This document shows, piece after piece, positions 15,235 to 27,928 of a stretch of DNA of 64,000 nt. Every line of letters begins with the position of its first letter. Within the stretch, counting starts at the first letter, position 1. Made by a program: the position numbers and the translations under genes. Origin of the DNA: Cucumis sativus (Eukaryota; Streptophyta; Magnoliopsida; Cucurbitales; Cucurbitaceae); the NCBI RefSeq assembly GCF_000004075.3, contig NC_026657.2:10912001-10976000 (forward strand), read 5' to 3'. Under the pieces are notes generated by a model, which saw only the letters and a program-made list of their open reading frames with translations, did not search any database and was not told the origin of the DNA.

Positions 15235-17906
15235 GTACGCGTGTCACAAAGTTGACGCAGTCTCAAACTCTCATTTATACACCTGAAATTACAAAGCAGC
15301 GTTAGAAGTCCCTAAATAGAAAATGGATGTCGTGAACAATGATGAAATAGATTAATGTAATAACAGCGAATTGTGATCACATTGAACAAAGGAATGTAGA
15401 AGGACAAAGATACAATCTCCCTAACTCATACTCAAGTACTGATGACAAAAATGAACAAAATAAATGTTTCATATCAAGAAAAATGAATTCATAATTAAGA
15501 AAGATAAATGTCTGTTCATGAAAACAACGAAGAACCTCTTCATTCAGACAACATACTTCCATAACATATAAACCAAAAACTGAATATGGCAAGAACAAAC
15601 GTAATTCCAATTCCCCGCCATAAAAAATCATGTGGGTAGTCATTAAAAGCCCAAGAAAGTTCTTCACTTCACAAATTTCAAATTTCCAGACTGCAAATGT
15701 GATGCTGAAAGTGAACATTACCGATGAACAAGTGAGGCAGATGAACCGCGCAAATTGAATAGTCAAGCGAGCGGAATAAGAGAGTGTAACCCTCGAGAAT
15801 TTGCAGTGATAGAATGAGCTGAAATACGAGAAGCTCAACCATGGAAGACAAATGAAGGCGCAGAGGAAGAGCAGAAGCCTTCTTCCATCTCTCAGCAGTC
15901 GTTTGTATGCAGGTCACCATCTAAACGCACCGTTTAACCTTTTTTCTTCTTTTATTTTCTTTCCTCTTAAACAAAAAATACAATATAAAAAATTGGGTTG
16001 ATTTATTGAACTTTAAAAAAAAACACACAAAAAATGAAATTAATTGATTGGTTTAAAGTAGGGAAAGAATTAATTTTCTTCTAAATTTGAATTTGGGGAT
16101 TGAATGAAATTACCCTAAGTCTAATGTTGGGATCTCCAAAATTTTAATAATTAATTGCATGGTTTTATTTGAGAGAAAATATACATGTTTTGGTCAAATT
16201 ATTAAATTGAAAATCCATGGCTTTGTATGTGTGTTTGGATTTGATTTCGTTTGGTTACTTTTATTTTTATTGATACTTTTACTTTATTTTATTTTATCAA
16301 AGTTTAATTGAATCATTGTTTTCTATCTATAAAATTATTTTAATATATTCTCAATTAAATATTGAATATTTCAAATTCCATGTGGACAAGTCAATTCAAG
16401 CATAGTAATAAGGGATCAAATCATCATCCAATTGGATAATAGTTGATGGCTCTATAGTTCATCCATGATTTTAGAGTAAGAAAATTAAATTATAGTGTTA
16501 CTAATAAATTGTAATTTTTATGAAAATTTCACCTAAGAAAAGTAATACTTGAAAAATAGACGATGAAATATAATTGTATTATTAGAAAGAAAAATGTTTA
16601 TGAGCGTGAGTACTGGATACCTTTCTTGAGTGAAACGAGATTTAAGATATGACTATAGATGTAAGAATGACATTCGTAGTTGATTTTATAATGTAAAACA
16701 TGATAAGCACAATCACTTGTAATAAAGTAGAATCCCGTACAATATCAAATTTTGTTTGGTTACTTACAATTCTAGGAACATAAACATGACATAAATGCAA
16801 ATTTTTTTAATCAACTTTTAGTTTTCAAGTTTACGTATCGTCATCTAACCCACAATAAAATGTAGTTTTAGAAAAACAGGTTTGATAACTAAAGTCTTGA
16901 CACACTTCTTAAAAACACATAGATTTGAAAAATTAATTCGATGGATTCATTTTTTTATGATATTTTTCAAAATTATGTTGATTATCCTTATCGAAGCGAA
17001 TATGCATACTCACCATTTTGAACACGAAGCAACTCAATGAATCTTGCAACACAAGAGTCTCCCCTCCTATTGACAGTTTACATCAAACATACTTCAAAAG
17101 AGTGGGCAGCTTTAATTATACTACAAACTAGTGACTCTAAAATTTTGTTATAGTGAGAATCTCATTTTACTATATCTAATACACCTTTAATTTTCGTCCG
17201 TAAAACAATGTGGTTGCATCATTTTTACTAAAATCGTCTTCTACACATGATTAAAAATAAAATCACTAGTTCTTATTAAGAATTGCTTTTTTAACCCTAA
17301 AAACCTTACATAAACACAAAAATACACACATCTTTACTCCACATTATCATATGGTTTATCAAAAAGTAACCTAAAAATCTTAAATTTGATGTATGAAAGT
17401 TAATTTTGATGGAAAGAGATTACATAATCATAATAATTTGGTAAAGAGGGAAACAAAAATTAAAAAGTAATTAAAAAATAAAACTAAAATAGAGCAAAAT
17501 TGAAGAGATAGGGAGGAAATGGATATTATAACCCATTGTTGTGTGTTTGATGGGTGATGCGCCCACCTTACTTTTGATGTATTATTGTACCAAGTTGATT
17601 AGTATTAAGAAACCTATTTTCAATTTTGAGGAATTCTGTTCTTCTCACATGGCGGTCAAAAGGTCATAAATAAGTAATAAATTAGGGAAGAGGAAGAAGA
17701 CCTTGTTGTTGTTGTTGTTGTTTTTATTATATGTATATATTTTTAAGAAAAGAAATTAGAATTACAAAAACAAAATACAAGTCCGGGGCAAGCGTATCCG
17801 GAATCGGCCCCTTCTTACACTCGTCCTTTTTGTTGTGCAACAATGTCTTTGATCATCAACAACATTCCTTCTTAATTCTTCTTTTTCTTCTTCTTCTCTT
17901 TGATTC
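15235..17906. other. PPR 5' UTR exons, then AT-rich intergenic DNA
   Basis: 15235-15281 is the rest of the exon holding the PPR start codon (acceptor TTTCAG read on the minus strand just beyond 15281). About 15723-15920 looks like a further 5' UTR exon: less AT-rich, with a GTAATG donor at 15717-15722. From about 15950 to 17690 the DNA is AT-rich with no feature seen. 17703-17720 is a (TTG)6 microsatellite, and 17870-17900 is a CT-rich leader of the BTB gene. Confidence 0.5.
17703..17720 (+). repeat. (TTG)6 microsatellite
   Basis: Perfect trinucleotide run about 190 bases upstream of the BTB/POZ start codon, probably in its promoter or leader. Confidence 0.85.
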
Positions 17907-20900
17907 ATGCATATGGAAACCCAATACTCTGCTTCACATTCCTACGGTTCGGCTATGAAGATGACAATTCCGCCGTCTCAACATGCTGACAATGACCGGA
18001 GCACCACTGAGCTTCGTGCCTTGGACTGTAACCTCACCTCCCTTTGCGACCACATTCAGATTGAGGGCTTTAACTCTGGTGCATTCTCTGACATCGTTGT
18101 CCACGCCATGGGCTCCACGTATCACCTCCATCGCTTAATTTTATCGCGCAGCTCTTACTTCAGGTCTGGATTGTTTCAATTGGACAAAGATTAAGTTTTT
18201 TTATGTGGGTTTTCGATTTTTTTTTTTTTTTTTTTTTTGTTCTGTTCACGCTTGGGTGTGACTTTTGGAAGATGATGCTTCTGTGATACTGTTTGGATAA
18301 ACCTATTCTATTGATTTTGTTTCTTTTATGATGGAGTTAGTGTTTTGGTTTAATTTGATTTGCCTTGAGAAATGGGATTTTTTTGCTCGTTTAGTATATG
18401 TGTTTTCTTGATTTGATGCCATTGCTTAATTTCCAGGCGTTTTATTGGTTATCTTGTAGTTTTGTTATTTTTCAAATTTACTTGATGATTACTTGATCCA
18501 TGGTTACAATGCAATTAATGGTTGGTTTATTTTATTAGTCAGTTATATATGCTGTTATGGGTTTGCTTCTGGAACCCGGTAGCTTACATTATGAATTGCA
18601 GGAATATGCTTCATGGGCCGTGGAAAGAAGCCAGTGCTCCTGTTTTGACCTTGCACGTTGATGATAAGAATGTCAATGGGGAGGCAATTGCAATGGCTTT
18701 AGCATATCTATACGGACATCATCCTAAGTTGAATGATAATAACGCGTTTCGTGTTCTTGCTGCTGCTTCTTTTCTTGACCTTCAGGTACTACAGTGTCTT
18801 TGTTACTGATTTTTTTGTTTGTTTGCTATATTTTGCTTTTCATTTTATGGATTTGATTTAGTACTACAATTTCTTTTCTTTGTTCAGGATTTGTGTGCAA
18901 TATGCACAGATTTTATTATAGCTGAACTGTGGACTTCAAATTTCTTGGCTTATCAGGTTCTAAGAATGTGAAGGTGCTTTGTTAAATTCCTTCTGTATTC
19001 CAAATTTCGCACTTAGTGTCCTCGTATTTTTCTTTGATTTAGATATTTGCGGAGAGCCAAGATTATGGAATACATGGAGAACGTGTGAGAATTGCTTGCT
19101 GGGGTTACCTTTGTCAAAGTGGTGCCATTGAGTTGAAAGAGGTATTTTAAGTTATATCATCATAGTTTTTCGTTCTTCCTCTTCTGTTATGCATTGGATT
19201 GGTGGTACTTTTCCTCTTCCTCATGAAAAAAGGATGTTAACCTCAAGGCCTCTTACTGGTCATTTGATCTAGTGTTGAATTTATATTCAGAAGAAACATA
19301 TTAAGATTTTAGTAGGTTTGTTGTTTATAATTTTAAATTTTCTTTGTTTTATATTACATCTTGAGATGAGGCAACGTAAGACAGATTTTTGTATTTGACA
19401 CATATTCTTATAAAACAGACTTTTTAGTCACACGTATTGTGATTTTACATTCATTGAACATGGGCATCTTTCTGATTGTACGGCTTTAGGTTATACAGGC
19501 CTTGATTGGACAAATATGTTAGGTGTTGGTTTAAAAATGAGATATATTATTTAAATTTTTTGTTATGTTTGTTTTGAATAGGTGCTCCCAAAGCTTTCAT
19601 CTCAAACATTGTATGCTTTGCTGACTACTGATGAATTATGGGTGCCTAGCGAAGAGAGACGGTGAGAATGAGAGATGTGACAATTTTTGCTTATGATTTG
19701 CTGTTAAAAAGTTGAAATTCCTTTCTAATTCCTTGTTTTATTTTCCAATATTCCTTTGGTCTTACCAAAAGGTTTGAACTAGCACTGTATGCATTCCTTG
19801 CTAAAGGGGCTCTTTGCAAGGACGAACCTTCTGAACCAGGTTGTTCCAGTTCTGAGATTGAGATTTCCAAGGCACAAGAAACTTGTTCAATAGACTCCAC
19901 TAATGAAAGGTTGGAATCTGAGCTTGGGCATTTAAGTTTGAAAGATGGCCTAGAGGTCCATAAAAGTGCTCATAATCATCTTCATCAGCTTCCCGACTGT
20001 GTGGTTGACTTCCAAACAGGGGCCTCCAACTCTAAACAGAAGATGCAAGAAGTTACATACTCTCAGTCAAATGTAAAACCACCATTTTTGTGCAATGTGG
20101 AAGGGTCGTCAACTTTAAATAATTCATTCTCTGACACAAATGGAGTTCTAAGCTCATGTTCCTATATTAACTTGCCAATTACAGTTGGAGTAAGTGGACT
20201 TGGTGCAAGTGGAGTTGCTATGGAAGGGCCGTCGGAAGAAGGCTGCTATCAATTGGATAACAATACTTGGCTTGGCACAAACCAAACAAGCCATTGCTCT
20301 ACTGTGAACTCTTCTACCAATGGACTCCCTTCAAATGATTGGGGAAGATGTGGCATGCCTGCTGTTTCATGGGGTGGCAGGGTTGTAGGTAGAAGGCAGC
20401 TTAAAAGTTATGCTAAAGGCAACTTTAGTGCAAGGGGAGAGGATTATGATGTGTTTGATAGTTTATTTGAAGGGGGTTCACTTTTGTACTGCAACATGAC
20501 TTTTGAAGCTCTTCTAAATATGAGAAAACAACTTGAGGAGTTGGGTTTCCCTTGCAAAGCTGTAAATGATGGTCTTTGGCTACAGGTTTGATGTTTAAAT
20601 ATTCCCTTCGTTTTATGTATTAATAATTCTGTGCTTTTGTACCTCCCGAATCATTTTCCTGTGGCAATCACTTGAAGGTGATAGCAAGCGTTTTGGTTTA
20701 AATTAGCCTTATAGTGAGCTATGAAATGTGTGCCAATTACGATGGGGAACTTGGCATCCCTGCTTGAATTGAGCTTTCAGCTTTAGCTCAACTAGTTGGG
20801 ATATCTATACACATCTTACTTTAATTAGCAGGTTCTCGAAGTATATTGTCTGTGATTCCGTTGGATGCGAACTTAGCTTCTTTCAATTATGTCATTTATT

Positions 20901-23223
20901 TGCAGATGCTTTTGAGGCAAAGGGTACAAGAGATTGTTGCTGATACATGCAAAAACTGCTGCCTTACAAGTTTAGCTTGTGCATGCCGACAGCCATTTGC
21001 ATTTGCACGCGGAGTCAATGCCTCAGGATACTATATCAATGAGCATGATCAGAACAGCTCGCCTGGCAGTGTGGGAAACATATATGTCGCCGAATCTTCT
21101 CAAGGTGATGGAAATGGCCCATTCAAGCCTGTCCGAGTACACGTTAGGGGGCCAGTTGAAGGGCTTGCTGGAATTGGGCGTGGAGCCACTTTTGTGCCAG
21201 CGACTGCTTGGCCTCCTACACGCTTTGTGTTCTCCCGTGTACCTATTGGTGTGGGCAACAGAAATTGTCATCAGTCGCTGGCTAATGATGATTCAGAGGC
21301 TAGAGCTGACCACAATGCGGATTTGTCTGGAGATGGATTGACGGCATTGGTCGGTTTGAGCCAAGGAGGGGGCAGCAGTATGAATGCTCAGGGAGAATCA
21401 ACAGAGAGAGGATATGATATGGAATTGCAAAGCAGAATATCTGCCTGTATGGCAGGTCCAAGTGCCACGGGTATTCCTGTCCAGATGCTTCAATCTCCAG
21501 ATCATGCCCTTGGAATTGAGTGGGAGAATGGAAACAGTACAATTGTATTGGATATGAAAACTCCTTTAAGCCACTTCCCTCCTTTTCGCTTCGGGTAGGT
21601 TCTCATCTGCTCTTGCTGTATTAAATAAAGGCTTCTTTCCTGTTTGATACTCAAAGTTAACGTTGCAGCTTTCTGAAATTGTGGCTAAAGAATTTAGCTT
21701 TTGGTCTTAGTGGTTTTCCATCCTCGCTTTAATTTGTGTTTGTGTCAGTGGTTTGATACTTGGGTGTCATGGCAATATTACAATAAGAGTACCATCCCTC
21801 CCACTCTCGCAAAGAACCAAAACACCACAAAGCTCATAACTACCTTGATCATATGCTTATGACATATATATAACTCCTCCTCCATAACCACCCAACAACT
21901 GTAAATAACTACAAATCCCTCTAACTACTAATCATCCATATCCTTGCTAGTATTAGATGACCCCCTTTTTCTATAAACACTGAAATTCCCCTTTTACCCT
22001 TTCAATAATATTGGAATGGAGTTGGGGGCCTAACAGATTCTTAGAGAGGAAAGTCAACGAATTTTCTTGGGCTTCTTCTAGGTTGCTGTTGTAATCCCTA
22101 GATTCCTCTTTCCATAGGCATATCATATCTCTTTTATTCAATTGCTCTTGTTTTTAACATTGTGCAATGTGCACCCAGAAGTGGAGGCAAGCATCATGAT
22201 AAGTTTCTTGGATATTTTGTAACTTAATTCTTTTTGCCCTCAAGTATGTAATTGGGGTCTCTTCCTTGTATTCTGTTTTTGGTTGATAATTAAAAATTTA
22301 CAATCAATCTTTGGTTTTCCAGGGTGCAATTTGAGGACGTTCATAGGCTTAATGATGGCCAAGTCAAGCATTCACCTGAGTTTTTCTATGCTGGTTCTTT
22401 ATGGAAGGTGTCAAAGCAAGCAGTTACTTTACTCAGTATTACTGAGATGTCTGATTCTGGATTCCATTTTTTCCCAATATTTTATAGACTTTATTTCTTT
22501 ACGTTACAGGTTAGTGCTCAGGCATTCAATGACGAAGACCCTCAAGGACGTCGAACTCTAGGTAACCTTTTGCCAATGAATGATGAATTCAATACTTTCA
22601 TTGACTGAACTTCTGCCTGTACTATTTCAGGATTATTTCTTCACAGGCGGAAGGCAGAAATATCTGATTCTCTTAGAAAGGTCAGCCTTAATCTCCGTTA
22701 TCTAATCTGGAAATGGTGCAACTTGAGTTGTGAACATCATCTATTCAACATCCATCACTAATAATGCTTTGATTTCTGAATTACCATTGGGGACTCGACA
22801 TTGTTTGATTGATGAACTACTCTAATGCGAGTAGCTATGCTATGCGTACAGACATTCTTAATTGGAAATTAATCTTTCAGGTCCATATGTTTGTTGATTC
22901 TCGTGAAAAAGTTACTGCACGATATCAGGTACCATAGGCAGTGAGCCACCTGCTAAATGATGCAACTGTAGTTTCTAACAATTTGCACAACTGTATACTT
23001 GAATCTTTGGTTTAACACATCCTCACAATTTTTCCCCATTGCTCAGTTGATATGTCCATCAAAGAGGGAGGTGATGGTGTTTGGCAACCCCAAACAAACA
23101 GGAACTCTTCTACCAAAAGCTCCCAAGGGATGGGGTTGGCGCACAGCCCTCCTTTTCGACGAGCTTGCAGATTTTCTTCAACATGGGGCTCTGAGGGTGG
23201 CTGCTGTTGTGCAGCTTGTTTGA
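17907..23223 (+). CDS. BTB/POZ-BACK domain protein, germ cell-less-like
   Basis: Twelve exons: 17907-18163, 18602-18785, 18888-18956, 19043-19141, 19582-19661, 19772-20585, 20906-21594, 22323-22407, 22510-22561, 22631-22680, 22881-22928, 23047-23223; 2604 nt, 867 aa, in frame throughout. BTB domain about residues 58-160 (SDIVVHAMGSTYHLHRLILS, then SSYFRNML), followed by a BACK-like region (IFAESQDYGIHGERVRIACW) to about residue 240. The middle is a long polar, Ser/Asn-rich linker; residues about 330-370 hold a conserved-looking WGGRVVGRRQLK and the block DSLFEGGSLLYCNMTFEALL. A cysteine-rich patch (CKNCCLTSLACACR) follows. The C-terminus is compact (VMVFGNPKQTGTLLPKAPKG). BTB proteins of this kind usually act as substrate adaptors of cullin-3 ubiquitin ligases; germ cell-less relatives lie at the nuclear envelope. 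Function in plants is inferred from family only. Confidence 0.92.
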
Positions 23224-25989
23224 GCAATGGTATGTATGTATTTATTTTTGTGATGGTACCCCCCACAGTAGTTTTTTCGTTCTCTGAGCGCTCTCTGAGA
23301 GCTGCCTCTAAAGTTGAGCATGTCAATAGCACACACATATTTGGGAAAAAAAAAGCCTTCTGGATTTGGTCTGAAGGTTTGAGAAATGGAAATGTTTAAC
23401 TTGGCCTTTTAAGTTTAGATAATGAGACAGTTCAATAAATGGTTCAAATTGGTCTCTGGTATTAATTTCCTGTTGAGTGACACTAACGAAAAAGTGACAT
23501 GCCATCCTCATTTTTGAATTAGTTGGCATCTTAGATGGCATTCTGAGACAGAAGAGAGCTTGTAAGGAGAGATAATAAGGAAGAAACCAAAAACCTCATA
23601 AGCAATAGGTACGAAATTTGTAGAATACTTAAAAATCGTCGGCACATCATCATCTACTTATTCAGTCCCCTTTTTCATTAGTTTCATTGATGAAACAGTA
23701 ATCCCAGAGACCAATTTGAATCATTCCCTTCAACTTCTTAGAGTTAAATGTCACATTTTGAAAGTTTAGGCAAATTTTCTCTAGGAACCAAAAGATCATA
23801 TCTTTCCCACACATGTATTACTGTAGCCTGATTGTATTTTTAGATTTATAACATTTAATCTATTGATAATTCTTTTGGCTCTGAAGAACTGTTGTCTAGT
23901 TTTATTTCTTCTTAACAGATCATCAACTTAGTCCTTATTACACACCAGTTCTTTAAGATTACTGGTGTTCTGGATTGTCTTTTGAGTAATTACAGCCATT
24001 GTTTTCACATTAACTTCCTACATAATTATTGAACCTTTCAACCTTTGAAAAGATAAGTAATGTTTTGATTGATTAAGTGACGATGATGAATTTCAAAGTT
24101 ACTGTACATAGAAACCTTATGAGATGATTAACAGATTTAGTTTTGTGATAATCGGTTGATGGGAGATTTGATTTTCATCCTTATAAAGTGATGGTTTGAT
24201 TCCTTCGATTTTGGGTCTAATTGGAATCACACCAAATTGATTAGTTTAGTAAAGATGAAAATTGAACCAATGTTCAAAGAAAGGCAATATAAGTTTGATT
24301 TCCGTTTTTGTTGACGAGGGACAAAAGTTTTTCATCGTTGCTCGTAATAAATAAACTCTTGAAAAAGGTGTTTGATAAATTATTTAGTGTAATGCTCATG
24401 AGCTTACGGTTGGATAATATCATTGTTACCATTTATTAAGCCATCTTTTCTATATATTTTGTATTTTGAGCAAAATGAATTGTTGATATGCTGATGTGTG
24501 AAACTATGTATTTATCTTTTTTGAAATTTCAAGAGACCTTAATTCCTAAAGTTTTAAAACTCACTTTAGTTTTTAAGGTTTGAAAAATGCTCTTAATGAT
24601 ATTCAAGTTAATTTAATTTGACTTTCAGTTAAATAATGAAAAGGCAATGTGACATGTTAAGCAACAAATTTTGAGATGACAATTTTAATAACATGAGATT
24701 TCTCTAGGTAGTGAGAAAAGGGAAAGGGGGTGAGACAACAATAGAGAAACAAAAGGAAAAAAGTATTGCATAAAAGTTTTATTGTAGCAATTGTTAGAGA
24801 AACTATAAAGTCTCTTAAAACTTGATATTAGCGTGGTTTAAGATATAAGAAAATGTCATAACTTTTAATTTAGAGAGTAATGAAATATAGATATCAACAA
24901 AAAGTTAATATCGATGATTGAAAAAAAATCAAAAAAGATTAAATTACTTTTGGTTAAAATCATGTTTTGGTCTCTAAACTATTTGGATTCTTAAACTTTT
25001 AAAAGTGTTTGATTTGATCATCAAACTTTTAAAAAAACTCAATTTAATGTCTATCGTTTTATTGAACGAAATGAATAATAATGGTGTGACTTTTATATTT
25101 TGATTAATTAGACTCTCTATTCATCCTATTAACTAATAACAAAAGAAAAATAGTTGATTAAAATTAATTGTTTTTTTCTCTCAAACTTAAATCTCTCACC
25201 ATCTCCTTCCTCCTATTTATTATTATTATTATTATTTCAAACAAAAATCTTAAAGCAAATCTAAAAAGCAAGTAAAATAAACTAGAAAAGTAAATAATCT
25301 CAGCCCATAAAATAAACTCTACAAAATTTAACATAACTATTTTCATAATGTATCGTCAAACCAAAAAGAGGAGGAGAGAACTTAGAGTAAGAGAAAAAAA
25401 CAAGTGAATGAATTCCAAAATATTCCAAGCTTAAAAATTTGGATGCATCAAAATTTACCATCTAACCTTTGATTAATATTAAAACAGTAGATCATAGAAA
25501 CTTTATATTATTAGGAACTTTTGATTACAAAATAAAAAACGTTAGATTATTTAGTTGGCATAGACTAAAAATAGATTTTTTTTAAAAAAAGTTATGAGAC
25601 TAAATAGAACAATATAGAAAATTTAGGGAGAAATATATGATTTAAATGATTATTTTAACGAAATATGAATATAGTATATGATTAGTGCTTTTGATGTTAA
25701 ACCATCTTTCAAGCCCCGGAGACTGCCAAGACGCCGATCAACATTCCGATTCCGCCGCACGAAGAAACCTCTTGACAGTTGCGAACGATGCGGCCATTCT
25801 TTCACCAGAAGCACTTGCCATCTTCGGCCGATTTCTTCGCCATTGAATGTCTACGCTCTTCTTCCATCCCAATCTTCCTTCTCACCCTCAGATTGCCTTA
25901 AAAAATTTCTCTGCATTGGAGTGTGACAACAGTTTTCTCTCTACACAACCAAAAAGTCCTTCTCTAAGTCTCTTCGTCGGCATTGGACA
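23224..25989. other. Intergenic: BTB 3' UTR, AT-rich DNA, GC-richer USP leader
   Basis: Roughly 23224-23400 is the probable 3' UTR of the BTB gene. 23400-25670 is AT-rich, with no gene; it includes low-complexity tracts such as an (ATT) run near 25218-25236. 25690-25985 is clearly richer in GC and is probably the promoter-proximal region and leader of the universal stress protein gene, possibly with a relic of another gene on either strand (see findings). Confidence 0.45.
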
Positions 25990-27928
25990 ATGGCGGAGCA
26001 GGTAATGGTGATTGGGGTCGATGAAAGTGAGCACAGCTTCTACGCCTTGGATTGGACGCTTCAACATTTCTTTAGGCCTAACGCCACTCCTTACAAGCTC
26101 ACTATTGTCAACGCTACACTCCCCTCGATCCCTCATGGAGCCGCCTTCCTAGGTATAACTGATTTGATTCTTCCGAAATTCGCTTTGCTTTTTCACGAAA
26201 TTGAAGAATAAGTTAGAAATTAGAATTTATGTTGATTCTTGAACGACGGTATCAACCATAGGGCAAACTGAATTTATTTATCATCTTTGATGAGAGAGCG
26301 ATATTATTTTATTTGGATTCTTGCTATGTACAATTACAGCCAATCAAGGAATCTTTATACATTTTGAGACCGCTTATTTCTTGTTGTTCTGTAAATGATT
26401 CGTTTAGGGGATTGGCATTGAATGAAAATCAAATCTTTCTGCCTTTGCGTTTTTTCTCATAATTGAGTTTAACATTTTCCTCAATGATTGTCAAATGTTG
26501 ATGTACAGGATCCCCGAATTTGATGCCCACGATCGATGCAGATTTGAAGAAACTAACTAATAGGACGGTCCAAAGAGCGAAGGATATATGCATCGAACAC
26601 AATGTAAATTTGACTTTCACTTAGAAATTTCATGGTTGCACCATTTATCTTCATATAGAACTGCAACTTAAAAAGTTGTCTTCCATTCTCATTGACGATT
26701 GAATTACTCTTTTACAAAATCAAACTTGGATTTATGTTTGGATAGTATTTCTAAATCTTGCACATTCTGATTAACTGTAAAGAATGTTCTTGCACCACCC
26801 AAAGAAAATGGGTTGTTTGGGAGGTATGAAAGTAATGGGGATGAAATATGAGGTATTGAAATGAATGGGGAATTGAGGGTGGAATGAGAATGAGATCATG
26901 TAGCATCAAAGTGATGGGAAAGAGAGTTAGGTTGAAAACTGTGAAAAGGGAATAGCCCAACTCAAATATGAGCTTGGAATTTAAACTCATTCCATTTCGT
27001 CCTCTCAGACATGTTCATAGTGATTAATTCGCTCCATCTGGGTACACTTACATTATGTAGATTTCCTAGCCCCTCTATAGAAAACATGTCTAGAGTGGAT
27101 GCTTGAATAAGCTTTTAAAGTAGGTAAAAATATTGTTTCTAGGCACTTGGGATGTTAATCCAAACAAACCCTGAACCTTCATGGACCACCTACTTTGATA
27201 CCATGTTAGATGAAGGTAAATTTTTAGTTTCAACGCTCTAACTTGTGAACTTGAAATATGTAGAAGACCCATCAAATGAAAATTCTCATTAATTAGTCAT
27301 CCTAAGCCACATACTCTACAACATGTCAAATCACTAACTGATTGAAAAGTTTTAAGTTTACAAGTAAAGACAAATTCAGTATTATATAATCTTACACATG
27401 ATGAGTTGAAAATGGTTGAGATTCGTGTATGGAGCTATCCAGAGTTTGAGTTGAAACTGGAGCACCATTTATTCTGCAAAAGGTTTTAACATAACCATTT
27501 AGCATGCTCATTGAGATATCTTCTTCCATGTAGGTTCAAAGCGTGGAGACTGAAGTTGTGGAGGGTGATGCGAGAAATGTATTATGCGATTCTGTAGAAA
27601 AGTTCCATGCATCCATTTTGATTGTTGGAAGTCATGATTATGGAGTAGTAAAGAAGTAAGAACTCCTTGGTAACTATACTTACGTATATAGGTAGTTTCG
27701 ACTTGCTTCTAAGTTGTAGTTTCAAAATTTCAATTCTCACCCATTTGAATGGAAATACTCTACAAAGAAGCAAAAAGAACTAAGTAGAGCTTTGATCCAA
27801 CAAGTCAGAAATGATTTATGAAGTTTTTGTTGAACAGGATGGGACTGGGCAGTGTTAGTGACTACTGTGCTCAGCATGCCCATTGCTCTGTCATGATTGT
27901 GAAGAGGCCACCCAAGCCCATGACCTAA
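25990..27928 (+). CDS. Universal stress protein A-like protein, single USP domain
   Basis: Four exons: 25990-26152, 26509-26603, 27534-27655, 27838-27928; 471 nt, 156 aa. Starts MAEQVMVIGVDESEHSFYAL, the usual first beta strand and helix of a USP domain. The ATP-binding pattern G-x2-G-x9-G-[ST] is represented by VGSHDYG followed by GLGSVSDYCAQHAHCSVMIV near the C-terminus. The ending KRPPKPMT is typical of small plant USPs. Such proteins are cytosolic dimers that bind nucleotide and respond to hypoxia, osmotic or other stress. The second intron (26604-27533) is the longest and holds a degenerate repeat (separate entry). The start is the first ATG after a GC-richer leader. Confidence 0.95.
27170..27405 (-). 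mobile_element. Degenerate TRIM/SMART-like LTR fossil in USP intron 2
   Basis: On the minus strand a block around 27405-27320 resembles the terminal repeat of the element at 7081-7339 (TATATAAT, AATTTGTCTT, AAACTTAA in the same order), and a primer-binding-site-like ATGGTATCAAAG word occurs near 27203-27214. The copy is badly worn and its ends are not clear. It is non-coding. Assignment is tentative and rests on word order only. Confidence 0.35.

Noticed and set aside
20846-20905. Start of a separate gene at MSVIPLDANLASFNYVIYLQ
   Set aside because: This is the end of a BTB gene intron; the exon begins at 20906 after TTATTTGCAG and is in frame with the preceding exon.
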